A DNA stretch of 5,891 bases, from assembly GCA_031278575.1 (NCBI GenBank), contig JAITKD010000109.1:1-5891 (forward strand). Reading direction: 5' to 3'. The stretch is from Spirochaetaceae bacterium (GTDB lineage: Bacteria > Spirochaetota > Spirochaetia > Treponematales > Breznakiellaceae). Of this stretch, positions 1 to 4,991 are shown in pieces. Each line of letters begins with the position of its first letter. Within the stretch, counting starts at the first letter, position 1. The notes below the pieces were generated by a model. It was not told the DNA's origin and did not search any database. It was given only the letters and a program-made list of their open reading frames with translations. The position numbers and the translations under genes were made by a program.

Positions 1-159
1 TTTATCCCCGGCCGGGCCGCCCTCATCCGGTATCAGGGGGAGATCGCCGGCGTGTTTGGGGAAATACACCCGGAGGTACTGGAAAACTGGGGGCTTACCG
101 TACCCTGCACTGCCGCGGAGCTGGACCTGGACGCCCTTCCGGAACGGCGGCCGGACTAA
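1..159 (+). CDS. pheT: Phenylalanyl-tRNA synthetase beta subunit, C-terminal fragment (archaeal-type)
   Basis: This is the last 52 codons of a gene entering from the left edge, in frame 1 and ending in TAA at 157-159. The translation carries GEIAGVFGEIHPEVLENWGL, then a stretch ending ELDLD. These match the end of the catalytic-like B domain of PheT, where the FGEIHP core and the closing ELDLD strand are family hallmarks. The product would be the beta chain of the alpha2-beta2 enzyme that charges tRNA-Phe in the cytoplasm. The protein stops just after this motif, with no C-terminal anticodon-binding extension of the kind found in the long bacterial PheT. That agrees with the short archaeal/eukaryotic type known in spirochaetes. 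The fragment is partial because of the window edge, not because of a mutation. The next gene is 183 bp away on the same strand, separated by an inverted repeat. Confidence 0.9.
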   Translation, partial: FIPGRAALIRYQGEIAGVFGEIHPEVLENWGLTVPCTAAELDLDALPERRPD

Positions 160-168
160 AACGAAAAA

Positions 169-199
169 CCGTAACCGGGAGGAGGAAAACCGGTTACGG
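169..199. terminator. Inverted repeat after pheT, possible terminator
   Basis: A perfect 10-bp stem (CCGTAACCGG at 169-178, CCGGTTACGG at 190-199) with an 11-nt purine-rich loop starts 9 bp after the pheT stop. Its position suggests 3' end formation for pheT. However, no T-run follows on the plus strand. The A-rich stretch lies before the stem (160-168), so the classical hairpin plus U-tract layout is read on the minus strand. It may be a U-less plus-strand terminator, a 3' end stabiliser, or a terminator for antisense transcription. Confidence 0.5.
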
Positions 200-256
200 T
201 CATAAAACGAACCCTATGCCAACTTTTTATTAGAGAACCACCGGAAGCCCGAAAAG

Positions 257-285
257 GTTACACATATTATTGAAGATTTTATACT
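257..285 (+). promoter_or_regulatory. Candidate sigma-70 promoter for slyD operon
   Basis: TATACT at 280-285 matches five of six bases of the -10 consensus. A weak -35-like GTTACA lies at 257-262, 17 bp upstream. The predicted start, near 292, falls inside the 14-bp GC palindrome at 286-299 and would give a leader of about 50 nt before the slyD ATG. The -35 match is poor, so this is tentative. Confidence 0.35.
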
Positions 286-299
286 CCGCGGCGCCGCGG
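286..299. repeat. 14-bp perfect GC palindrome at predicted slyD transcription start
   Basis: CCGCGGCGCCGCGG is its own reverse complement, centred at 292/293, and directly follows the TATACT box. It could be an operator for a dimeric regulator, an mRNA 5' hairpin, or chance in GC-rich DNA. Confidence 0.4.
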
Positions 300-342
300 C
301 CGGGCCGTTGATTTGAACGATTGCCTTATGATATACCATAGT

Positions 343-864
343 ATGCACATTACCAAAAACCGGGTGGTCGGTATCGGTTACACCCTCAGGGACGCGCAGA
401 ATCAGTTTATTGATTCTTCTTCCAATTTTGAGCCTTTGGTTTATCTTCACGGGTACGGTAATATTATTCCCGGCCTGGAGAAAGCCCTGGAAGGAAAAAT
501 CGAAGGGGATGCCTTTAACGTAACTATTGCCGCCGATGACGCCTATGGGGAACGGGACGAAAAGCTGATCGTCCGGGTTCCCCGAAAAAATTTTGAAGGG
601 ATCGGGACCATAAAGGCGGGAATGCAATTTGCCGCCGATACCCCCGATGGTTCCCGTATGGTAACGGTTACCCAGGTTGAGGGCAGCACCGTAACGGTGG
701 ATGCCAATCACCCCATGGCGGGGTTGGATCTGACCTTCGAGGTTACGGTGGTGTCCGTCCGGGAAGCCAGCCCCGAGGAGATTTCCCATGGACACCCCCA
801 CCACGCCCATGGACATCGCCATCATCATTGCGACGGATGCGGCGGGTGCGGCGGCTGTGGTTAA
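343..864 (+). CDS. slyD: FKBP-type peptidyl-prolyl cis-trans isomerase SlyD
   Basis: This 173-residue protein belongs to the SlyD family of cytoplasmic prolyl isomerases and chaperones, which also bind nickel and other divalent metals through a C-terminal tail. The N-terminus (MHITKNRVVGIGYTLRD, then IDSS at 23-26) is the first FKBP strand pair. GNIIPGLEKALEG at 39-51 is the FKBP core, and AADDAYGERD at 63-72 leads into the insert-in-flap chaperone domain (about 73-121). NHPMAGLDLTFEVTVVSV at 122-139 closes the FKBP fold. The tail has a His-rich run (149-162) followed by four cysteines in a Cys-Gly repeat (163, 166, 169, 172), a strong metal-binding signature. I chose the ATG at 343 because it gives the normal SlyD N-terminus. 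The in-frame TTG at 313 and ATG at 328 would add an atypical leader. No clear Shine-Dalgarno is visible. It is probably the first gene of an operon with the NusG-II and Gx genes. In that context, metal delivery to membrane redox or transport proteins is possible but not shown. Confidence 0.92.
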   Translation: MHITKNRVVGIGYTLRDAQNQFIDSSSNFEPLVYLHGYGNIIPGLEKALEGKIEGDAFNVTIAADDAYGERDEKLIVRVPRKNFEGIGTIKAGMQFAADTPDGSRMVTVTQVEGSTVTVDANHPMAGLDLTFEVTVVSVREASPEEISHGHPHHAHGHRHHHCDGCGGCGGCG

Positions 865-866
865 CC

Positions 867-1262
867 ATGACCGCACGGAAGCCGGTTTTTGGCGCCCCGA
901 TTAAGGCGGCAGATGGTATTATAATCGCCCTTGCCCTGTCGGTTTCGGTTTTTTCCGGCGTCTTGGCGTACGCCGTTCCGGGCCGGCAGCAAGCGGTCAT
1001 CATCGAAGGGTCCGACGGAAGCTGGATATTTCCCCTGGGGGCGGAAGAAACTATCTCCGTTCCGGGCCCCCTGGGCGCTACGGCGGTGGAACTTCGGGGG
1101 GGCCGGGTCCGGGTTCTTTCTTCGCCCTGTACCAACCAGCTTTGTGTCGCGGCGGGGACCATCCATGCCCACGGGCAATGGATAGCGTGCCTGCCCAATA
1201 AGGTTCTGGTACGGGTGGAAGCTGAAGATGCGGCCGAAGAACTTGACGGTACGGCCTGGTAA
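867..1262 (+). CDS. Membrane-anchored NusG domain II-containing protein
   Basis: This 131-residue protein has one N-terminal membrane segment (about residues 16-36, IIIALALSVSVFSGVLAYAV) and an extracytoplasmic beta-rich domain. SSPCTNQLC at 85-93 and the following AGTIHAHGQWIACLPNKVLVRV at 96-117 match the NusG domain II-like family of small secreted or anchored proteins. These are usually written as SPCPxxxCV...G......I.CLPN.v.v.i. Cysteines 88, 93 and 108 are the conserved ones. Despite the name, it is not the transcription factor NusG and has no NGN domain. I chose the ATG at 867, 2 bp after the slyD stop. The upstream in-frame start at 828 would lie inside the slyD tail and add an Arg-rich leader. 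The gene overlaps the Gx-transporter gene by 35 bp. In many bacteria this protein sits beside Gx transporters and FMN-binding/ApbE redox proteins. Its molecular function is unknown. Confidence 0.85.
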   Translation: MTARKPVFGAPIKAADGIIIALALSVSVFSGVLAYAVPGRQQAVIIEGSDGSWIFPLGAEETISVPGPLGATAVELRGGRVRVLSSPCTNQLCVAAGTIHAHGQWIACLPNKVLVRVEAEDAAEELDGTAW

Positions 1263-2517
1263 ACAGGAAGGCCCCCGGCGGCCCGGAGTTCCTCCTTTTC
1301 GGGATTCCGCCGTGGCGCTGTTAGGGGGGTGTTGCTTTTTTTTATCCACCCTGGAGTATATGATCCCCAAACCCTTTCCTTTTATGCGGATCGGCCTTGC
1401 CAATATGCCCCTGATAGTGGCGTTGGATATACTTTCCCTCAAAAAGTTTGCCCTGTTGGTTTTTATCAAGATCCTGGGCCAGAGCCTTATCACCGGGTCT
1501 CTTTTTTCCTATGTTTTTATTTTTTCCCTGGCGGGAACCCTCGCCTCCGGGACGGTGATGTACCTGCTTCGCCGCTGCCTGGGGGAGCGGCATATCGGTT
1601 TTATCGGGATCAGTACCGCCGGCGCGTTCCTCTCCAACGGCGTCCAATTAGCCCTGGCCAGGTTTTTTATCTTTGGTGAGGGGGTCAAATTTATCGCCCC
1701 CCCCCTTCTTGGGGCGGGGGTCCTGACGGGTATGGTCCTGGGCTTTTTTTGTGAAATTTTTATTGCCCGGTCGGTCTGGTACCGGACCCGCCGCGGCCCT
1801 TTGACGGAGGATGGGATAAATCCTCTCCCCCGGCAGGTCCCGCCCCCGGACCCATCTGACCGGGTGACGCCCCCCCCGGGGAATTCCGGCAGGAAAAAAG
1901 CCTTTCCGAATCAGGACCTTCTTGCCGCGGGGCTTATCATGATGACGGCCTTTCTTTTTAACCCCTCCCCCCTTACCCGGGTGATACAGTTTTTGCTGTT
2001 CGGCCTCTATGCCCGGCTTACGGGGAAAAAAATCTTCCCCCTGATCACCCTATGTGTCATGGCGGTCATAATTCTCGGTAACCTGCTGGTCCCCTACGGC
2101 AGGGTTTTAGCGGAATTCGGCCCCTTCCGCCTTACCCAGGGCAGCCTCCTTTCGGGGCTGCACAAGGCGGTTACCCTGGAAGGGCTCATCCTGTTATCCA
2201 AAGCGGCCATAGGATCGGACCTCCGCTTCCCCGGGACTTTCGGTTTCTTTATCGGCGAATCCTTCCGGCTTTTTGAGCGGCTCGCCGGACAAAGGGGCCG
2301 CGTCACCCGGAAACATTTTATCGAAGGCATTGACGCCCTGATGGTGGAATTAAGCGCCGAGGAGGAATCCGCCGCCGCTGACCCGCCGAAACCGGAGCCG
2401 GCCCGGAAACCGAAAAGGACCGTACCGGGGGCGCTGCTTTTGGCGGGAGCGGTGTTACTCACCCTGGCCCTGACCCTGATAGGTTTGGCCGGCGCCGGGG
2501 ATCCGGCACGGCCGTAA
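1228..2517 (+). CDS. Gx transporter family / heptaprenyl diphosphate synthase component I-like membrane protein with C-terminal extension
   Basis: This is a 429-residue polytopic membrane protein. Residues about 27-185 form the Gx transporter domain (often labelled heptaprenyl diphosphate synthase component I). Its signature EYMIPKPFPFMRIGLANM is at 43-60, followed by five or so hydrophobic helices including SNGVQLALARFFIFG at 136-150. A Pro-rich charged linker (190-225) leads to a second hydrophobic half (about 228-350). That half runs from NPSPLTRVIQFLLFGLYARL through GSLLSGLHKAVTLEGLILLS to ESFRLFERLAGQRGR, with some resemblance to ECF transporter T-subunits. After a polar stretch, a last membrane helix (about 398-424) ends the protein. 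Family members with only the first domain are usually under 200 residues, so this looks like a fusion. The ATG at 1228 overlaps the NusG-II gene by 35 bp and implies coupled translation; a TTG at 1243 is an alternative. The gene contains C9, C8 and T8 homopolymer runs. The first domain is firm, the T-subunit idea is inference, and the substrate is unknown. Confidence 0.82.
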   Translation: MRPKNLTVRPGKQEGPRRPGVPPFRDSAVALLGGCCFFLSTLEYMIPKPFPFMRIGLANMPLIVALDILSLKKFALLVFIKILGQSLITGSLFSYVFIFSLAGTLASGTVMYLLRRCLGERHIGFIGISTAGAFLSNGVQLALARFFIFGEGVKFIAPPLLGAGVLTGMVLGFFCEIFIARSVWYRTRRGPLTEDGINPLPRQVPPPDPSDRVTPPPGNSGRKKAFPNQDLLAAGLIMMTAFLFNPSPLTRVIQFLLFGLYARLTGKKIFPLITLCVMAVIILGNLLVPYGRVLAEFGPFRLTQGSLLSGLHKAVTLEGLILLSKAAIGSDLRFPGTFGFFIGESFRLFERLAGQRGRVTRKHFIEGIDALMVELSAEEESAAADPPKPEPARKPKRTVPGALLLAGAVLLTLALTLIGLAGAGDPARP

Positions 2518-2565
2518 TTGGACTTGCGGAGGCCCCCTGGTTCCCGGACACGTCCGCGATTTTTG

Positions 2566-2708
2566 CCGGCAAACCCCGGTTTGCCGGATGCGAAGCGGGA
2601 AAAGCTGCCGCGCAAGGGATTGGAGGGGCGTGTTCTTTGCGCCCCGCGCAAAGAATGGAGCGGAGCGGAACCCCGGAAAGCCCGGTTTCCGGCGCAAAGC
2701 GCCGGAAA
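2566..2708. repeat. Cluster of GC-rich palindromes in convergent intergenic region
   Basis: The 266 bp between the convergent Gx and TPR genes (2518-2783) show no convincing gene. They hold three near-perfect stem-loops: 2566-2587 (10-bp arms, CC centre), 2633-2655 (10-bp arms TTCTTTGCGC/GCGCAAAGAA, CCC loop) and 2686-2708 (10-bp arms TTTCCGGCGC/GCGCCGGAAA, AAA loop). A fourth, competing stem pairs 2673-2679 with 2686-2692. The words CGCAAAG, CCGG and GGAGCGGAG recur. This looks like a REP-type intergenic repeat element, or a bidirectional 3' end structure for both converging transcripts. No stem is followed by a T-run, so an ordinary intrinsic terminator is not evident. Copy number in the genome cannot be judged here. 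Confidence 0.6.
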
Positions 2709-2783
2709 TGCGCCCAAAATCACAGGGAAAATCTTTGTAAAGGTAAAATTACGGGTCCGCGCCAACCGGGTCTTGAAACCGGC

Positions 2784-3458
2784 TCAGATGCTCTGCCGCC
2801 GGACCCGCTCAAGCCCCTGGGAGGCCTCCGGGTAATCGGGGTTGAGCCGCAGGGCCCGCTCGTAGGCCTGTATCGCCGGAATATAATCGCCCACAGCCTC
2901 CCGGACCGACCCAAGGCGGTACCACCAGAGGGATATACCGGGGGCTAATTGCAGGGCCGTGGTATAGGCGATATCGGCATGGCGGAATCTCCCCTGGAGC
3001 CTGAAGGTTTCTCCGATGAAAAAATAGGCCGTGGAGGCCTGTTCCCCCTGGGGAAGCGAATTAACATACCGCTGCATAAAACTGAGGGACCGGGGGTAAT
3101 CGTTGAGATAAAAATAGGCCTCTCCCATGGTTTCGATGATACGGTAATCGTTGGCGCTGATACGGAGGGCCTGTTCACCCCAACTGATGACTTCGTTAAA
3201 CTTCCGCTGACGCCGTAAGGTCCAGGTGAGGATCGCATACGTATCCGGGGTAGCTTCGTTCCGGGAAATTTCATTCATACACATCCGTATCGCTTCGGCG
3301 TAATACCGCCCCGCTTCTTCCGTACGGTTCCCGGCTTCCAGATCCCGGCCGGTGCGGTAGTTTTGCAGGGCATCCCGGGAAACCCCGCCGGGGCCGGTCT
3401 GGGGAAAAACGAGGATATTGCTAACCATCATAAAAACAAGCAGCGGATAAAATTTCAT
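2784..3458 (-). CDS. Exported tetratricopeptide repeat (TPR) protein
   Basis: This 224-residue protein has an N-terminal export signal (MKFYPLLVFMMVSNILVFPQ, cleavage probably near residue 20) followed by TPR helices. The repeats are approximately 29-62, 73-105, 106-138, 143-176 and 177-210. Typical TPR residues are clear in the last one, which reads WWYRLGSVREAVGDYIPAIQAYERALRLNPDYPEA. Such proteins are protein-protein scaffolds; this one would act in the periplasm or at a membrane face, possibly for envelope or flagellar assembly given its neighbour flaB. That role is inferred from location only. I chose the ATG at 3458 because it begins the signal peptide. The in-frame TTG at 3512 would put 18 polar residues first. 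No Shine-Dalgarno precedes 3458. The gene is separated from flaB by flaB's terminator and has its own promoter candidate, so it is likely monocistronic. It ends TGA, convergent with the Gx gene. Confidence 0.86.
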   Translation of the reverse strand: MKFYPLLVFMMVSNILVFPQTGPGGVSRDALQNYRTGRDLEAGNRTEEAGRYYAEAIRMCMNEISRNEATPDTYAILTWTLRRQRKFNEVISWGEQALRISANDYRIIETMGEAYFYLNDYPRSLSFMQRYVNSLPQGEQASTAYFFIGETFRLQGRFRHADIAYTTALQLAPGISLWWYRLGSVREAVGDYIPAIQAYERALRLNPDYPEASQGLERVRRQSI

Positions 3459-3464
3459 AATACA

Positions 3465-3493
3465 ACTATGCAACGGAAAAAACTTTTTTTCAA
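3465..3493 (-). promoter_or_regulatory. Candidate sigma-70 promoter for TPR gene, possibly leaderless
   Basis: On the minus strand, TTGAAA (3493-3488) and CATAGT (3470-3465) are separated by exactly 17 bp, with four or five of six consensus matches each. The seventh base after the -10 box is the A of the ATG at 3458. The transcript would therefore start at or within a base or two of the start codon, which fits the lack of a Shine-Dalgarno. Confidence 0.45.
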
Positions 3494-3598
3494 TCAGGTA
3501 AGACCAGGGCAACGCATCGGAAAGACCACATTCACGGGACGCGGCCGGGATATACCCCGGCGTTCAAAAGACGGATGACCGATTTGTAGGAATTGAGC

Positions 3599-3652
3599 CG
3601 CCGCGGAGCGGCGCGTACGGGTCCGTGGCCCGATGGGTATTGAACCGGACCC
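3599..3652. repeat. Small inverted repeats between TPR promoter and flaB terminator
   Basis: The 165 bp between the TPR promoter and the flaB terminator hold no gene. They contain a 6-bp stem (CGCCGC 3599-3604, GCGGCG 3608-3613) and a 7-bp stem GGGTCCG/CGGACCC (3619-3625, 3646-3652) with a 20-nt loop. Function is unknown, and they may be chance in GC-rich sequence. Confidence 0.3.
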
Positions 3653-3658
3653 CCGGAT

Positions 3659-3694
3659 AAAAAAAGAGGCCGTTCCGGTCAAAACCGGAACGGC
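3659..3694 (-). terminator. Intrinsic terminator of flaB
   Basis: A perfect 11-bp stem (GCCGTTCCGGT 3669-3679, ACCGGAACGGC 3684-3694) with a 4-nt loop is followed on the minus strand by CTC and seven Ts (3665-3659). This is a canonical Rho-independent terminator about 97 nt after the flaB stop codon. Confidence 0.92.
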
Positions 3695-3744
3695 GCCTTC
3701 CCGGTACGTCTCTGTGGTAATCTTCAGCGCCGGAACCGCATATG

Positions 3745-3770
3745 CCGCAAAAAAATCATCCCTTTTGCGG
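3745..3770 (-). other. Hairpin in flaB 3' untranslated region
   Basis: A perfect 8-bp stem CCGCAAAA/TTTTGCGG (3745-3752 with 3763-3770) and 10-nt loop lies 21 nt after the flaB stop, ahead of the terminator. It may block 3' exonucleases or be incidental. Confidence 0.4.
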
Positions 3771-3790
3771 TCCTCACGGCGCCCATAACA

Positions 3791-4651
<861 letters not shown>

Positions 4652-4656
4652 ATACA

Positions 4657-4663
4657 CTCCTTT
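4657..4663 (-). promoter_or_regulatory. flaB ribosome-binding site, overlapping a GGA motif
   Basis: AAAGGAG lies 5 nt before the flaB ATG and fixes the start at 4651. It is the strongest Shine-Dalgarno in the window. It contains AAGGA, a possible second CsrA contact that would block ribosome access. Confidence 0.85.
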
Positions 4664-4681
4664 GGCTTTTTCGGCGTCTCT

Positions 4682-4721
4682 CTATCACCTTATCGCTGAT
4701 AGTAACCGTCCCCTGACGGTT
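4682..4721 (-). other. Two adjacent hairpins in flaB leader
   Basis: A 6-bp stem CTATCA/TGATAG (4682-4687 with 4697-4702, 9-nt loop) and a perfect 7-bp stem AACCGTC/GACGGTT (4704-4710 with 4715-4721, loop AGGG on the RNA) stand one base apart, about 20-60 nt before the Shine-Dalgarno. They are part of the structured leader. Confidence 0.5.
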
Positions 4722-4730
4722 TAGTCGCCG

Positions 4731-4744
4731 CGGCATCCTTGCCG
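4731..4744 (-). promoter_or_regulatory. Candidate CsrA-binding hairpin in flaB leader
   Basis: Read on the minus strand, CGGC-AAGGAT-GCCG forms a 4-bp stem with the six-base loop AAGGAT. The known high-affinity CsrA/RsmA site has a loop of the form ARGGAU with GGA exposed, closed by a short stem, and this matches at every loop position. It lies about 70 nt before the flaB Shine-Dalgarno. CsrA is known to repress flagellin translation in several bacteria, including FlaB in Borrelia. Its role here is inference from the match. Confidence 0.5.
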
Positions 4745-4770
4745 TGATAAAACCGCACGGCGGTTTTATC
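4741..4770 (-). other. Strong 11-bp hairpin with a mutually exclusive alternative stem, flaB leader
   Basis: GATAAAACCGC/GCGGTTTTATC (4746-4756 with 4760-4770) is a perfect 11-bp stem with a 3-nt loop. An alternative 6-bp stem, GCCGTG/CACGGC (4741-4746 with 4756-4761), cannot coexist with it. That alternative also uses bases 4741-4744, one arm of the CsrA-like hairpin. No T-run follows, so it is not a terminator. Confidence 0.5.
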
Positions 4771-4811
4771 TAGCGTCTTCCTTTCGGAAAACTATAAAAA
4801 TAACGTGCCAT

Positions 4812-4872
4812 GGAATTTTTCCGTAAGAAAAATTCCGAACCCTCAACCCGCCCGTCCCCGGAAGGGTGAGGG
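4812..4872 (-). other. Upstream hairpins of the flaB leader
   Basis: A perfect 10-bp stem GGAATTTTTC/GAAAAATTCC (4812-4821 with 4827-4836, 5-nt loop) is followed by a 9-bp stem with one bulge (4840-4849 with 4864-4872). A further small palindrome, GGAACC/GGTTCC, lies at 4873-4887. All fall inside the predicted flaB leader. Confidence 0.5.
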
Positions 4873-4947
4873 GGAACCATAGGTTCCACTCTGAACCGGT
4901 ATACACGGAGGCCCGACGGGCACGGGTACTATCCGGTTTCATTATTA

Positions 4948-4974
4948 ATATCGGTTTTTCTGAAATACGCTTTA
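4948..4974 (-). promoter_or_regulatory. Sigma-28 (FliA) type promoter of flaB
   Basis: On the minus strand, TAAAGCGT (4974-4967), an 11-bp spacer and ACCGATAT (4955-4948) match the sigma-28 consensus TAAAGTTT-N11-GCCGATAA at 12 of 16 positions. Spacing is exact, and the core TAAA and CCGATA are intact. Flagellin genes in treponemes are known to use this sigma factor. The -35 box starts only 17 bp after the aminopeptidase stop. The predicted start near 4941 gives a flaB leader of about 290 nt. Confidence 0.75.
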
Positions 4975-4991
4975 GAGAAATTTAAAATATC

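Noticed and set aside
313..342. Upstream TTG (313) or ATG (328) as slyD start
   Set aside because: The added residues do not match SlyD N-termini, whereas the ATG at 343 gives the normal family start.
214..876. Long open frame (minus) opposite slyD
   Set aside because: It is a shadow of slyD caused by GC-rich codon use and has no recognisable domain.
2094..2765. Long open frame (minus, about 223 codons) opposite the Gx gene and the palindromes
   Set aside because: Low-complexity Arg/Ser/Pro-rich translation with no family features. It is antisense to a well-supported membrane protein.
2518..2835. Open frame of about 105 codons (+) starting right after the Gx stop
   Set aside because: It starts with TTG, is Arg/Pro-rich, runs through palindromes and into the antisense of the TPR gene. 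It is a repeat read-through, not a gene.
3619..3660. tRNA-like TTCAATA T-loop on the minus strand
   Set aside because: The flanking five bases do not pair and no cloverleaf can be built. It is part of a simple inverted repeat.
4655..4657. GTG start for flaB two codons upstream
   Set aside because: It lies inside the Shine-Dalgarno and would break the canonical MIINHN N-terminus.
4770..4796. Second sigma-28-like pair TATAGTTT-N11-GACGCTAG (minus strand)
   Set aside because: Spacing is right and 12 of 16 bases match, but the -10 half lacks the CCGATA core and overlaps the strong hairpin. The 4948-4974 match keeps both cores.
4804..4810. TGGCACG (minus strand), a perfect -24 element of a sigma-54 promoter upstream of flaB
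   Set aside because: The required GC of the -12 element is absent at the right spacing (TTTTA instead of TTGCA), and the sigma-28 match further upstream is better.
4652..4860. Cyclic-di-GMP (GEMM) riboswitch in the flaB leader, suggested by CCGAAAGG and GACGC words
   Set aside because: The conserved GEMM core sequences and three-way arrangement could not be laid out; only short words match.
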